Origin: Lentisphaerae bacterium GWF2_50_93
GTDB lineage: Bacteria; Verrucomicrobiota; Lentisphaeria; Victivallales; GWF2-50-93
DNA length: 64,000 nucleotides
NCBI GenBank assembly: GCA_001804815.1
Contig: MHBI01000009.1
Coordinates: 1-64,000, forward strand
Reading direction: 5' to 3'
Shown here one piece after another: positions 1 to 9,917 of the stretch. Position numbers and translations under genes: made by a program. Under the pieces are notes generated by a model, which was given only the letters and a program-made list of their open reading frames with translations, was not told the origin of the DNA and did no database searches. Numbering within the stretch: position 1 is the first letter of the stretch; every line of letters starts with the position of its first letter.

Positions 1-98
1 TAGAGTTTATCGCCAACTGGAGAGCCGGATGCGGGAAATCCGCCAGTCCGGTTCGGAGGGAGGGGAAGCGCAAATCAATGCGCTTTCCCTACCCCTAT
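1..98 (+). mobile_element. Group II intron, 3' end (domains V and VI)
   Basis: Positions 22-54 fold as a group II intron domain V: GAGCCGGA (22-29) pairs with TCCGGTTC (47-54), containing the AGC triad at 23-25 and a short apical stem GCGG/CCGC. Directly after, 55-96 form a domain VI-like stem, with AGGGGAAGCGC (61-71) pairing with GCGCTTTCCCT (80-90). An unpaired A at 91 lies 7 nt before an AT dinucleotide at 97-98, which is the expected branch point and 3' splice end. The intron-encoded reverse transcriptase would lie before the window. Domain V is 33 nt rather than the usual 34, so the intron may be degenerate. Structural assignment is by eye. Confidence 0.72.
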
Positions 99-452
99 CC
101 GGGATGTCTGCGGCATCGTAGTACGAACACGGTAGAGTTTTGACGGCTTAGCTTGCCATATGGCATTCAAAATCAGGGTTTTGGTTAAAATATGCGTATG
201 GTAGCCGGTCCCGAATGTCGCTAATATTTCAGAGAAGACAAACTAAAGTTTGAACTCCAATATTTGTCGTGTGCTGAGGTTGGAGTTCAAGCCCTGGTCG
301 CCGAAGGCGCTGCCAGAGGCAGGTAAACTTCAGCTTGTGTATTCATGATGGCAGAAGTGCTTAACTTAGCGCCATTCGGGACGAGCCCTGTGTCAGATGC
401 TTCCGCTCCAGTAACTCCTGGACCCTAATGTTCTGCATGTGCGGATGATATC
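99..452. other. Non-coding stretch after the intron
   Basis: No convincing gene is seen. It holds a 12-bp palindrome TGCCATATGGCA at 154-165 and a perfect 11-bp inverted repeat, TTGAACTCCAA (250-260) with TTGGAGTTCAA (280-290). Since a strong plus-strand terminator follows at 453, this stretch may be the 3' end of a transcript that contains the intron, or an unrecognised small RNA; there is no further support for either. Confidence 0.4.
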
Positions 453-487
453 AAAATGGGAGGGAGGAATCCCTCCCATTTTTTTCT
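453..487 (+). terminator. Rho-independent terminator
   Basis: AAAATGGGAGGG (453-464) pairs with CCCTCCCATTTT (471-482) around a six-base loop, and the run of T continues to 485. It ends whatever transcript enters from the left, including the intron-bearing one, and insulates the downstream beta-propeller gene. Confidence 0.85.
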
Positions 488-542
488 ATACAGCCTTTTA
501 CAGGAGGACATTGCAGGACAGTTGTCTTTTGTAATGGAGCCC

Positions 543-571
543 TTGATTTATGCGCCATCTCCTGCTATTCT
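543..571 (+). promoter_or_regulatory. Candidate sigma70-type promoter
   Basis: TTGATT (543-548) and TATTCT (566-571) are separated by 17 nt and lie about 60 nt before the start of the beta-propeller gene, after the terminator. Match to consensus is only moderate. Confidence 0.3.
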
Positions 572-629
572 CCCGGATTGATAAAAACTGAATTCCTGTC
601 ATCTGCCTAAAATGGGAAGAGGGGGTTAT

Positions 630-2957
630 ATGAGGAAAATTATAATATCTGGAGCTTTTCTACTGGCCCTCGCAGTTTTTTGTATCCTCAGGTTTCATTC
701 CCGTACAGCTGAGACAGGTCACAGCTCCCACTCGGTCGTAGACAAGCAAACATATATCGCCGGCAGCAATGACAGGCAAGTGGATGGAGTTCCTGTTATT
801 GCAGATGCTCATACGTTTGTCACTGGACGGTCTGCTGTCTCCTTTGGCATGCCGGAAGATAAAATCACCAGAAATCATTCTTCGAATACGGATATTCCCG
901 TTGGTGATAATGGAGGTCAATCAATCGCAGGCGTAAGCAACCCGCCGGCGAGAATGATTGTGGCGCCTGCGCATGGCGGACGAAATCACCCAACAGACGG
1001 TGGCATGGCTCAAGCTTCCGATCAGGAAACGGTTGGCGCTGGAGCGTCCCAGCATGGTTCAAGCGAGCTCCCCATCATTCCATCTGCACCTGAACAGGGA
1101 GGCGATCTGCCGGTCGTTGGTTCTTATGAAAATCTTAAGAGTCTTCTGGAGGAAGCATCGTCAACTGAGGATTATGTAGGAGGGGTGTTTCTTTCAGGAC
1201 TGCCTCAAGTTACGGTAGCGACAGCGCTTGGAGGCCAGATGCTTGAACAGAAGAGCGGAAATGACACGGCAGGATCAATGGACTATTCAGGGACCAATGT
1301 GCAGGTTGAAGGTGTTGACGAAGCAGATATCGTAAAAACCGACGGCACTTACATCTACCAGGTCAACAGGGAAAAGGTGGTTATTGTAAAAGCTCTCCAT
1401 CCCAAGAAAATGGAAATCATCGCTGTTTTGAACAATTCAGACAAGAATTTCATTCCCAGGGAAGTATATGTTGACAGAAATCACCTTGTTGTGATTGGCA
1501 GCACCGGCAGATCCTGGGATTATCCATATAATAATAGACTTGCAGTTATGATTATGCCTTCCTGCTGGTACTACCCCAGGGAAATGGTAAAAGCGGTCGT
1601 CTACAACATTGAAGACAAGTCAAACATTGAACAGGTGCGCGAACTGGAACTGAACGGCAGCTATGTTTCCTCCCGCAAGGTAGGCCAGTCCCTCTACATG
1701 ATCGCCAGAAAAAATTTGTATTTCTACCGCGGATTTGAAATAGATGAACCAAAACCTTTATACTACGACTCCGCCATTGGTGATGATTTTACTGAAATTG
1801 ATTATCGGAATATCAGGTATTTCCCTGGTTTTGCAGACTCCAGTTATTTGATTGTCGCAGGCTTTTCTTTGGATCGTCCGGATGAACCTGCCAGCGTTTC
1901 CAGCTATCTTGGTTCCGGGCAGAACATCTATGCCTCAACTCAAAATCTCTATGTGGCCGTATCAAGCTACCGTCAAACTTTCATAAGATTAGGTTCTGCA
2001 ATCAAAAAATCACCATCGTCGGACATGGGCAGGACAAGAATATATAAGTTCGGCATGGATGAAGGCCGTTTGACTTACATAGCTGTCGGCAAGGCGCCGG
2101 GAACCATGTTAAACCAGTTTTCGATGGACGAACACGGGGAATACTTCCGCATCGCCACCACTACTCATGGGAATGTCTGGCGCTCCAATGGAAGCACCTC
2201 CAAAAGCAATGTCTACATTTTTGACCGCGATATGAACATTGTCGGCAAGGTCGAGGGCATTGCACCGGGCGAGAATATGTATTCGGTGAGGTTCGTCGGA
2301 GATCGTGGCTACATGGTGACATTCAAAACCGTAGACCCGTTTTTTGTTTTGGATTTGAAGGATCCCCGCAACCCGGCTATCCTGGGTGAATTAAAGATCC
2401 CCGGATACAGCAATTACCTTCATCCTTACGACGAAAATCATATCATCGGCTTTGGCAAAGACACTGTGGAAGTGCGTGGTACAGCATATTATTTGGGTAT
2501 GAAGATGGCCCTTTTTGATGTGAGCGACGTAGCCAACCCGGTTGAAATGTTCAGTGAAAAGATAGGTGACAGGGGGACTGACTCCGAGCTTCTACGCACC
2601 CACAAGGCTCTGTTGTTCTCCAAGGAGAAGAACCTGCTGGCGTTTCCGGTAAGAATAATGGAAGTCAATGAAAGCGTATCCCAGACGGAAAGGAATATCC
2701 TGGAATATGGCCGATTTGCTTTCCAGGGAGCATACGTGTATGACATCGACCTCCGCAGAGGTTTCAGCCGGAAGGGCAGTATCACCCACCTCGCCAGTGA
2801 AGATTACCCGGACGCGGACAATTACTGGTATGGCAGTGGGAAAGACATAGAACGGATAATTTATATCGGCGACACCCTCTACACCCTGTCAAAAGGAATG
2901 ATCAAGGCTAATTCCTTGAAAGATCTCAGGGAAATGAACAGTCTTGAGATCAAATAA
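630..2957 (+). CDS. Secreted beta-propeller domain protein (COG4880/PF09826 type)
   Basis: Predicted exported or membrane-anchored protein of 775 aa. The N-terminus reads MRKIIISGAFLLALAVFCIL, a signal peptide or anchor, followed by a long low-complexity Ser/Gly-rich linker to about residue 200. The segment VEGVDEADIVKTDGTYIYQV near residue 230 is the family hallmark of the C-terminal beta-propeller distantly related to WD-40 proteins; repeated beta-blade motifs run to the end. I chose the ATG at 630 rather than the one at 612 because GGAAGAGGGGG (615-625) sits at Shine-Dalgarno distance from 630 and would lie inside the longer frame. Molecular function of the family is unknown; a calcium-binding or adhesive surface role is only a guess. 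The next gene follows after 9 nt. Confidence 0.85.
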   Translation: MRKIIISGAFLLALAVFCILRFHSRTAETGHSSHSVVDKQTYIAGSNDRQVDGVPVIADAHTFVTGRSAVSFGMPEDKITRNHSSNTDIPVGDNGGQSIAGVSNPPARMIVAPAHGGRNHPTDGGMAQASDQETVGAGASQHGSSELPIIPSAPEQGGDLPVVGSYENLKSLLEEASSTEDYVGGVFLSGLPQVTVATALGGQMLEQKSGNDTAGSMDYSGTNVQVEGVDEADIVKTDGTYIYQVNREKVVIVKALHPKKMEIIAVLNNSDKNFIPREVYVDRNHLVVIGSTGRSWDYPYNNRLAVMIMPSCWYYPREMVKAVVYNIEDKSNIEQVRELELNGSYVSSRKVGQSLYMIARKNLYFYRGFEIDEPKPLYYDSAIGDDFTEIDYRNIRYFPGFADSSYLIVAGFSLDRPDEPASVSSYLGSGQNIYASTQNLYVAVSSYRQTFIRLGSAIKKSPSSDMGRTRIYKFGMDEGRLTYIAVGKAPGTMLNQFSMDEHGEYFRIATTTHGNVWRSNGSTSKSNVYIFDRDMNIVGKVEGIAPGENMYSVRFVGDRGYMVTFKTVDPFFVLDLKDPRNPAILGELKIPGYSNYLHPYDENHIIGFGKDTVEVRGTAYYLGMKMALFDVSDVANPVEMFSEKIGDRGTDSELLRTHKALLFSKEKNLLAFPVRIMEVNESVSQTERNILEYGRFAFQGAYVYDIDLRRGFSRKGSITHLASEDYPDADNYWYGSGKDIERIIYIGDTLYTLSKGMIKANSLKDLREMNSLEIK

Positions 2958-2966
2958 TGAGATGAC

Positions 2967-5447
2967 ATGTTTGATTTATGTTCCGGCTCTTGCTATCTTT
3001 CCGCCAACATGAAAAATAAAACTTCCAGCAGTGTCTCATTCACTAACGATTCATACGTCATAAACGGCAGGCAGGAATGGCTTCTTTCCGGAGAAGTACA
3101 CTACTTCAAGCTTACGAGGGGCGAATGGCGGAGACGACTGGTCCAGCTGAAATGCGCGGGATTCAATGCGGTTTCAGTCTACATGCCCTGGAACTACCAT
3201 GAAATAGAAGAGGGTGTTTTTGATTTCTCCGGGCACAAGGATGTCGAATATTTCCTAAGTCTTGCCGCCGAGATCGGTCTTTATGTGGTTGCAAGACCCG
3301 GCCCATACATTTGCGACGAATGGCAGGCTGGCGGGCTTCCCCCGTGGTTGACACGGAAAAAGGGGATCAGACCCCGTACAGCCGACAGGAAATATCTCGC
3401 CTGCGTGGACAAATGGTTTGACAAGATCTGCCCTTTGATTGAAAAGTTCCAGATGGGAAAGAATGGAACCGTCATAATGTGCCAGATCGAGAATGAATAC
3501 GGGCACTATGGCAAGTTCCAGGAAGAAAAATATATCCAGCATCTCCGCAGGAAAGTTCTGGAGCACGGCATATATGTGCCAATAATAAACTGCGACAGCT
3601 TCATTAACTTCGCCCGTCTCCAGCCCCGGAAATACAAGGGCGTAAACCTCTGCTGCAATTTTGGTGGAGACGGCATCCGCAACCTCGGGAGAGCAAGGAA
3701 AATCCAGCCCGACGCTCCGCTCTTCGTCACAGAATACTGGATTGCCGCATTTGACTGGTGGGGAAGAAACGGTTCTGCCGTATACAAGGATGATGCATCC
3801 CTCAATGGCGCACTCGAAATAGCCGCAGGCGGCGCAGGAGGCCTCACTGCTTTCGTTTTCTCAGGTGGCGCCCATTTCAGCTACTGGCATGGCTGCTCGA
3901 TCTGTTCCGATGCAAATTTCATGACTACCCTCTACGGACCCGGCGCGCCAATTCTCGACGATGGCCTTTTCAGTCCCAAATACCAGCTTTTCAAAAACCA
4001 CATGGTGCCGCTGGTTTCTGCGGAATTCGCAGGCGCTGGAATGCCTCACGTCCAGGAAATCAGCCCCGGAGTCCTGAAGGCTGTCAGAAAAGGAAAGACA
4101 GCTGAATTCGCGTTCATAATCAATCATTCGAAGGAAAAGATAGAGATTGCAGACAAGGAAAAGGACCAGGCCTGCGTCGACATGTCGATCCCGGCAGGCG
4201 CAGTCAGGTGGTCAGTCAGGAACCTTCCGCTGAAAGATAACATCGTCCTCAATGAGACCAACTGCAGCATCTTCTGCTCTGAACCTGCACTTGTTCTTTT
4301 TGGAGAGCCAGGGAAGGACGGATTTGCTGTCATCGACAATGAGAGAATTGAATTTAAAATTCCGGCCGATGAAAATCCTTGCCACCGCAAATTCAAAAAT
4401 CTCGACGTAATCGTCCTCAATAATAATTCCGTCTGCAGATGCTGGAAGCTCGGATTGCCTGGAGCAGCAACTGCGATATTTGGCGGACCAGATCGAATTG
4501 AGGACGCAAAAGCAGCAGGTGGTTCGCTTGCCTTAAAGGTGTCTTCTTCTTCAAAAAACTCATTCTGGAGCCTTCAGGACGGGGAAATAAAATCCTTCAC
4601 GCCAGAATTCAAGGATAAGTTCTCCGGATCCGAAATTTTCCTGGCCGACATCAAATCCTCAAGGGAGTTTCCTGAATCTGAAAAGAACTATGATGATTCT
4701 GACTGGTACTCGGCAAGACAGCCCGAACCAATGGCATTCTTCGGAAATGGACATGGCAGGGCCTGGTACAGGACGAAATTCAAGGTCAGCCACTCGGGAC
4801 CGCAGATGATCTGTTTCAGCGGCGCGTGTGACAGGGCCCTTGTCTGGGTTGACGATAATTATGTCGGAATCAGAGGAGTTCATTCCCATCTCGGATGGAA
4901 TGTCATGCCATCGCTGGAGAAAGGGGAACATGTCATTTCGATACTTGTTGAGAATCTTGGAATGTTTAACAGCGGTGCGGAATTCGACATTCCTTTATGC
5001 GAACCCAAAGGGATATTCGGACCAGTATGGCTCAACGGCTGCGAAATTCGCAATTGGCGCATGCGTCCTGGAACTGCCGCAAATGAAACATTCGATGTCT
5101 GGCAGAGACCAGGGCCCATCTCCCAGAAATGGGAAAATACTGGTTCATCCGATTTGAAAGGGCCAGTCTGGGTCAAAGGAGCTTTGAACTTTGACGAAGT
5201 TCCGGAAGCCGGGTTAAGACTCGAATTCGGAGTAAATGCGGGAAAGGGGACCGTATGGGTGAATGGCTTCAATGTCGGAAGATACTGGAATCTCGGTCCT
5301 CAGCAGTCCCTTTGGATTCCATGCGAAATCCTCAAGAGCATTAATGACATTGTGATTTTCGAGGAGGCAAGGATGTCCCCTTCAAAATTACGACTGGATA
5401 TAAAGGCGTTCGGATACAGTTCGGAAATCAAACTGTCCTGCGTTTGA
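2967..5447 (+). CDS. Beta-galactosidase, glycoside hydrolase family 35
   Basis: Hydrolyses terminal beta-galactosyl residues. The GH35 TIM barrel occupies about residues 25-340: GEVHYFKL, YMPWNYHE and ARPGPYICDEWQAGGLP are family motifs. The likely acid/base is Glu177 in IENEYG and the likely nucleophile is Glu256 in VTEYW, 79 residues apart, close to the spacing in human GLB1. The C-terminal half contains jelly-roll modules (FNVGRYWNLGPQQSLWIP near the end is typical). Length 826 aa. The first 14 residues (MFDLCSGSCYLSAN) may be untranslated: an alternative ATG at 3009 precedes MKNKTSS, but neither start has a strong ribosome site. No clear signal peptide. Probably cotranscribed with the upstream gene. 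Confidence 0.9.
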   Translation: MFDLCSGSCYLSANMKNKTSSSVSFTNDSYVINGRQEWLLSGEVHYFKLTRGEWRRRLVQLKCAGFNAVSVYMPWNYHEIEEGVFDFSGHKDVEYFLSLAAEIGLYVVARPGPYICDEWQAGGLPPWLTRKKGIRPRTADRKYLACVDKWFDKICPLIEKFQMGKNGTVIMCQIENEYGHYGKFQEEKYIQHLRRKVLEHGIYVPIINCDSFINFARLQPRKYKGVNLCCNFGGDGIRNLGRARKIQPDAPLFVTEYWIAAFDWWGRNGSAVYKDDASLNGALEIAAGGAGGLTAFVFSGGAHFSYWHGCSICSDANFMTTLYGPGAPILDDGLFSPKYQLFKNHMVPLVSAEFAGAGMPHVQEISPGVLKAVRKGKTAEFAFIINHSKEKIEIADKEKDQACVDMSIPAGAVRWSVRNLPLKDNIVLNETNCSIFCSEPALVLFGEPGKDGFAVIDNERIEFKIPADENPCHRKFKNLDVIVLNNNSVCRCWKLGLPGAATAIFGGPDRIEDAKAAGGSLALKVSSSSKNSFWSLQDGEIKSFTPEFKDKFSGSEIFLADIKSSREFPESEKNYDDSDWYSARQPEPMAFFGNGHGRAWYRTKFKVSHSGPQMICFSGACDRALVWVDDNYVGIRGVHSHLGWNVMPSLEKGEHVISILVENLGMFNSGAEFDIPLCEPKGIFGPVWLNGCEIRNWRMRPGTAANETFDVWQRPGPISQKWENTGSSDLKGPVWVKGALNFDEVPEAGLRLEFGVNAGKGTVWVNGFNVGRYWNLGPQQSLWIPCEILKSINDIVIFEEARMSPSKLRLDIKAFGYSSEIKLSCV

Positions 5448-5451
5448 GAAG

Positions 5452-6696
5452 CTATCTCCTGGTTTCCAAGTTCAATCCTCCGGCGAGATGTCCGCTTGAG
5501 AAGGCCCACTGCAGATTGTAGCCGCCGCACGGACCGTCGAGATCAAGGATTTCACCGGCAAAATAAAGGCCTTTGGTGATCCTGCTTTCAAGGGTGTCTG
5601 GATTTACTTCCTTGAGTGATACCCCGCCTTTTGTCACCATCGCCCTGTCAAAACCGGCTGTCACTTTAATCGTCAAAGGACATTCCACCAGGAACTGGGC
5701 AAGTTTCTCCCTCTGTGATTTTGCGAAATTCGCGGATTCCAGGTCTTCAGGACATCCGGCAAGAGAGCAGAGTATTGCCGCAATCTTTTTTGGAAGATGT
5801 TCGGACAGCAGGTTGACGACCTGCTTTTTCCCTGAATGGCCATGCCATTTTTCAAATTCTACCATCCAGTAGTTTTTTTCCGTGCCCGGAAAAAAATTTA
5901 GATTGAGGATAACGGCTGAATGCATGGACAGCCGTTCTGAAACTCTGCCTGAGATGTCCATGGCGGCGGGGCCGGATATCCCGGAATGGGTGAATAGGAA
6001 TTCTCCTGTGGATACATCCTTCCTGGACAATGACAGCGAGATGTTCTTGAATGTGATCCCGGCGCACTGTCCGGGCCATTTTTCCTCGCAGTAGAGTTCG
6101 ACAAGCGCGGGAACAGGGGCGATGATTTTATGTCCTGCGGATTTCGCAAGAGCATATCCGCTGCCGTCGGATCCGAGGTTTGGATAGCTCCTGCCGCCTG
6201 TGGACAGAAGGACTTTGCCGCTGCGGAATTCGCAGGCGTCCGTAACTACACCCGCGATTTTAGAATCTTCGATGAGCAGATTCCTGACCTTGGCGCCGCT
6301 GCGGATTTCCACTCCGAGATACTTGGCTTTTTTCAGGAGCGCCTGAAGCACGTCGGAAGCCTTCTGGGATCTCGGGAAGATATGGAAACCATCCGTGCAG
6401 ACCGTGGGGACTTCCAGATTCTCGAAAAACTTCCTGAGTCCTTCAGGATCCAGGGAGTTCAAGGCCGGTATTATGAAACGCCCATGCCGTCCGAAGGAAT
6501 CGGCCAGTCTGTCTTTTGGAAGTAGATTTGTCATGTTGCAGCGGCCGCCTCCGGTTGCGAGGAGCTTCCTGCCCGGCGAATCCATCTTTTCAAGGACAAG
6601 GATTCTTGCAGATTTCCTTGACGCGCTTATAGCCGCCATGAGTCCGGCTGGTCCGCCGCCTACTATGATCAGGTCGTATTTTCGGTTGTCTGTCAT
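5452..6696 (-). CDS. HI0933/YhiN-family flavoprotein (NAD(P)/FAD-dependent oxidoreductase)
   Basis: A 414-aa soluble flavoprotein. The N-terminal Rossmann motif IIVGGGPAGLMAAI (residues 9-22), the GRKLLATGGGRCNMTN segment near residue 43-58 and the C-terminal GEILDLDGPCGGYNLQWAF are diagnostic of the HI0933-like (BaiN/YhiN) family. The physiological substrate is unknown for most members; BaiN of gut clostridia acts in bile-acid dehydroxylation, but family membership alone does not imply that. It is convergent with the GH35 gene, with 4 nt between stops, and no terminator is visible between them. Confidence 0.9.
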   Translation of the reverse strand: MTDNRKYDLIIVGGGPAGLMAAISASRKSARILVLEKMDSPGRKLLATGGGRCNMTNLLPKDRLADSFGRHGRFIIPALNSLDPEGLRKFFENLEVPTVCTDGFHIFPRSQKASDVLQALLKKAKYLGVEIRSGAKVRNLLIEDSKIAGVVTDACEFRSGKVLLSTGGRSYPNLGSDGSGYALAKSAGHKIIAPVPALVELYCEEKWPGQCAGITFKNISLSLSRKDVSTGEFLFTHSGISGPAAMDISGRVSERLSMHSAVILNLNFFPGTEKNYWMVEFEKWHGHSGKKQVVNLLSEHLPKKIAAILCSLAGCPEDLESANFAKSQREKLAQFLVECPLTIKVTAGFDRAMVTKGGVSLKEVNPDTLESRITKGLYFAGEILDLDGPCGGYNLQWAFSSGHLAGGLNLETRR

Positions 6697-6710
6697 TGCT
6701 GTAAACCTAT

Positions 6711-6851
6711 GGATTATTGGATTGCCTCAAAGATACAAGTGGACGAATGTCCACGTTTAAATTATGAATTCATAAACACTTGGAAACTTGTTCGCTTGGG
6801 CACTGCGACACTTCTTTACATTCACACAATAATCCATCCATCCAATAATCC
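6711..6851. repeat. Inverted-repeat-bounded intergenic segment, possible MITE
   Basis: GGATTATTGGAT (6711-6722) recurs as its reverse complement ATCCAATAATCC (6840-6851), giving a 141-bp segment with 12-bp perfect termini. Inside are a GTGGAC/GTCCAC hairpin and the palindrome TTATGAATTCATAA. The segment lies between two minus-strand genes and holds no gene. No target-site duplication is obvious. Confidence 0.4.
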
Positions 6852-6867
6852 AAGCATCCGTGAGTCA

Positions 6868-8469
6868 TTAGAAAGACAGGGTTTCGTTCCGGAGAGGGTT
6901 GGCCGACAGCAGGCAAAGATAGACTCCCGCGTAGGATGCCTCATAGATCTTATAGTAATCATGTTCTTTCTCAAGCATTATTGTGATGTTTGATAGGGGA
7001 TAGTTGGTGTTTGGTGTATTGACCCCCATGACCCAGATGCGGTCATATTTCATGGCCTTGCCGAAAATCAGATCGTAATACGGATAAAAATCCTTTTCCC
7101 AGGTATATGTGAGGCTGTAGATGGTAGGATGTGCCGGAACTCCCTTTTTCTTTTTCCAGTAATAGCTCTTGAAGGGGCATTTGACATAATCCTGGACAAT
7201 TTTGTTATCAGTTGAAGGTATCCAGTTCTCATTTACAAAGCCTGAACGGAGAAGGATTACGTCGCCTGCCTTATAGTTTTTATTTACGAAGGTGATAGCA
7301 CCACGCCAGTTATGGGTGATCCTATATGAAAAATGCCCGTATGTCATATAATTCGGAATGGAAACCATGCCAAGATAGATTACAAGATAGGCTCCCGGGA
7401 AAGCGACGCGGAGTACGTCTGACTTGAAGATATGGGCGAGGAAGGACAGGAGGAAATAGAAGGGAATCATGCTCAATACCATGTAGCGCTTGTCAAAAAG
7501 GGATATGTGAAGGATCTTTGAAACAAGGAAGACAAATAGGAAAGGGACGACAAGCCATGTCAGGAGGAAAACCAGCTGGGATGTCTGCCCCTTGAAGTAG
7601 GATTTGAAATCGGCCTTTTCGATGAAGTAGAAGACAACGAAGCATCCAATGAAGATCAGCGTCACCCTGGGATCGAACATCGATATGAAAAGTGCCAGCG
7701 CGCCCAGGAAGTCAAGCTGCAGGAGCCAGTCCCAGCGCTCCCTGTTGCTGAACATTCCGGACAGCTGGAATAACAGGAGCGGGATTGAAAGCGCTATTAC
7801 AAGCTGGCTGGAATACCATTTTATTAATGAAGGACGGCAGTCGGATTTAACGGCCAGGAGGACGTAGACATAGTATATGTTCTGTACAAGCAGGATTGAG
7901 GCGAATACATAATGGGAATAAAAAGTAAGCACTGAAAAAACAGTGTATAGCAGCAGGTTGACCACGGATCTGCTGCTGAAGAGCCTGATGAAGAAAATCA
8001 TCGACAGCAGCGCGAACATGATTCCGAGCGAGTAGGGACGGGCTTCGAGGGCATAATATACCGAGGTGTCGTGGATCGCAAAAACCAGGCTGGCGAAAAG
8101 GGCCCTGTGCTCGTCCTTGAATATCTGTTTGCCGAGAAGGAACATGAGATAGACAGAAATAATTGAAGCTGCGAGCGAAAGGAACCTGACGGAAAATTCC
8201 CCCTCCGGAAGATTTTCCAGGCATGCACGTTCAAGAAGGTAATAGAGGGGAGACTGCCCCTGTGTTTCCGCAACCCGGTCTATTGTCTCATGGATTGTGG
8301 GCGCAGTTGACGCCCAGTATGTCGCAAGCTCGTCCGTCCAGAGGCTTGTGTGCGAGATGTTGAATACCCTGAAGAAGATTGACAGAAGCAGTATGATGAC
8401 AAGGCAGTATTTGGGTTTTATCCCGAAATAGTCCTGTGATTCATCTATTATAGTGTTATTAGAAACCAT
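6868..8469 (-). CDS. Membrane glycosyltransferase, family 39 (ArnT/PMT-like)
   Basis: A 533-aa polytopic membrane protein with about 10-12 hydrophobic segments, the first at residues 21-37. The motif [13 protein letters not shown] near residue 47-59 is the acidic WxDE motif in the first periplasmic loop of GT39 lipid-linked sugar transferases, and PLYYLLERA and [12 protein letters not shown] are also typical. Such enzymes transfer a sugar from a polyprenyl-phosphate donor to lipid or protein on the outer face of the inner membrane. Acceptor and donor cannot be told. The C-terminal ~130 residues are soluble. It is divergent from trpB. Confidence 0.85.
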   Translation of the reverse strand: MVSNNTIIDESQDYFGIKPKYCLVIILLLSIFFRVFNISHTSLWTDELATYWASTAPTIHETIDRVAETQGQSPLYYLLERACLENLPEGEFSVRFLSLAASIISVYLMFLLGKQIFKDEHRALFASLVFAIHDTSVYYALEARPYSLGIMFALLSMIFFIRLFSSRSVVNLLLYTVFSVLTFYSHYVFASILLVQNIYYVYVLLAVKSDCRPSLIKWYSSQLVIALSIPLLLFQLSGMFSNRERWDWLLQLDFLGALALFISMFDPRVTLIFIGCFVVFYFIEKADFKSYFKGQTSQLVFLLTWLVVPFLFVFLVSKILHISLFDKRYMVLSMIPFYFLLSFLAHIFKSDVLRVAFPGAYLVIYLGMVSIPNYMTYGHFSYRITHNWRGAITFVNKNYKAGDVILLRSGFVNENWIPSTDNKIVQDYVKCPFKSYYWKKKKGVPAHPTIYSLTYTWEKDFYPYYDLIFGKAMKYDRIWVMGVNTPNTNYPLSNITIMLEKEHDYYKIYEASYAGVYLCLLSANPLRNETLSF

Positions 8470-8665
8470 AAAATTTATCCGGATTTCCCACAGAGGTTCG
8501 CAATTAAATGCCAGTTATTGTATATTTTATAGTTTAACTATGACTAATGAAACACGGCAACTGAAAAAAGACATAAATATCTTAGTTCGAAAACCGAATA
8601 TCGAAATTCGAAACAATTTGAGAATTAAAAAAATTAAAATGACAAGAATACTACGGATAAGTAAT
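8470..8665. other. AT-rich divergent intergenic region
   Basis: This gap separates the minus-strand glycosyltransferase start from trpB and should contain promoters for both. It contains the palindrome ATAGTTTAACTAT near 8529-8541 and TCGAAA-type short repeats around 8587-8613. No riboswitch, leader peptide rich in Trp codons or clear operator was seen. Confidence 0.4.
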
Positions 8666-9865
8666 ATGGACTTTAAAGAATATAAATTGCCTGACAATAC
8701 AGGTCATTTCGGACAATATGGCGGAATGTTCGTGCCTGAGACGCTCATCCCCGCGCTCAAGGAACTTGAAGAAGTGTATGAGGAAAGCAGAAGAGACCCT
8801 CAATTCATGGAAACGTTCAAAGGGCTGATGAAGGACTATGTCGGCAGGCCAACCCCTCTTTATTTCGCTGAAAGGCTGACTAAATATCTGGGAGGAGCTA
8901 AAATCTACCTGAAGAGGGAGGACCTCTGCCATACCGGCGCCCACAAGATCAATAATTCCCTCGGACAGGCCCTGCTTGCAGTAAGAATGGGAAAGAAGCG
9001 GGTCATAGCTGAAACGGGTGCAGGGCAGCATGGCGTGGCCACTGCGACAGCGGCCGCCAGATTCGGACTCGAATGCGTCGTATACATGGGCGATATGGAT
9101 ATGAAGAGACAGGCGCTCAACGTAATCAGGATGCGGCTTCTCGGAACTGAAGTGCGACCTGTCCATGCAGGCCAGAAAACACTGAAGGAGGCTGTCAGCG
9201 CCGCAATCCGTGACTGGGTGTCCACCAGCAGCTACAGCCATTACATTCTCGGTTCCGCCCTTGGCCCCCATCCTTTCCCGAGGATTGTCCGCGATTTCCA
9301 GAGCTGCATCGGACGTGAGGTCAGGGAACAGATCATCAGGAAGGAAAAAAGGTTCCCGGATCTTCTCATTGCATGTGTCGGCGGAGGCAGCAATTCGATT
9401 GGGTTGTTCCATCCTTTTCTGGCTGATGCAAAAGTGAAAATGCTAGGTGTCGAAGCCGGGGGCAGGGGCTCCAGGATAGGTGAACATGCTGCGAGATTCG
9501 CAGGAGGAAGGCTTGGAATCCTCCAGGGAACACGCAGTTATGTACTGCAGGACAAGGACGGGCAGATCGCCTTGACGCATTCAGTTTCAGCCGGGCTTGA
9601 TTATGCGGCCGTCGGACCGGAGCATTCATACCTCAAGGATTCCGGACGCGTTCAATATACGAAGGTGAGCGACAAGGAAGCGCTTGCATCGTTCAAGTTG
9701 CTTTCGGAGTTGGAAGGTATAATTCCAGCCTTGGAAAGCGCACATGCCGTTGCCGGAGCAGTCAAGGCTGTCCCAAAAATGAAAAAGAACCAGATAGTTG
9801 TCGTCAATATAAGTGGCAGGGGTGACAAGGACGTCGAACAGGCCGCCAAATTCTTATTGAAGTAG
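8666..9865 (+). CDS. trpB: Tryptophan synthase beta chain
   Basis: PLP enzyme that condenses indole with serine to give tryptophan, normally in an alpha2beta2 complex with TrpA. From the ATG at 8666 the protein is 399 aa, the usual TrpB length, and begins just before the conserved [31 protein letters not shown] carries the PLP lysine, and [10 protein letters not shown] binds the phosphate. The open frame extends further upstream (to 8453), but those residues have no counterpart in TrpB and are AT-rich intergenic sequence. No trpA or other trp gene is adjacent, and a terminator follows at once, so it is transcribed alone here. Confidence 0.95.
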   Translation: MDFKEYKLPDNTGHFGQYGGMFVPETLIPALKELEEVYEESRRDPQFMETFKGLMKDYVGRPTPLYFAERLTKYLGGAKIYLKREDLCHTGAHKINNSLGQALLAVRMGKKRVIAETGAGQHGVATATAAARFGLECVVYMGDMDMKRQALNVIRMRLLGTEVRPVHAGQKTLKEAVSAAIRDWVSTSSYSHYILGSALGPHPFPRIVRDFQSCIGREVREQIIRKEKRFPDLLIACVGGGSNSIGLFHPFLADAKVKMLGVEAGGRGSRIGEHAARFAGGRLGILQGTRSYVLQDKDGQIALTHSVSAGLDYAAVGPEHSYLKDSGRVQYTKVSDKEALASFKLLSELEGIIPALESAHAVAGAVKAVPKMKKNQIVVVNISGRGDKDVEQAAKFLLK

Positions 9866-9893
9866 CACAGGCCTCCGGCCTGTGTTTTCTTTA
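9866..9893 (+). terminator. Rho-independent terminator after trpB
   Basis: CACAGGCC (9866-9873) pairs perfectly with GGCCTGTG (9877-9884) around TCC, followed by TTTTCTTTA. The stem starts at the base after the trpB stop codon. The stem design resembles the CACAGACA/TGTCTGTG hairpin at 17644-17663. Confidence 0.88.
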
Positions 9894-9917
9894 TTATCTT
9901 TAACATGCTGTTGAAAA

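Noticed and set aside
612..632. Earlier start for the beta-propeller protein
   Set aside because: The region 615-625 looks like the ribosome site for the ATG at 630, and the resulting N-terminus is a cleaner signal peptide.
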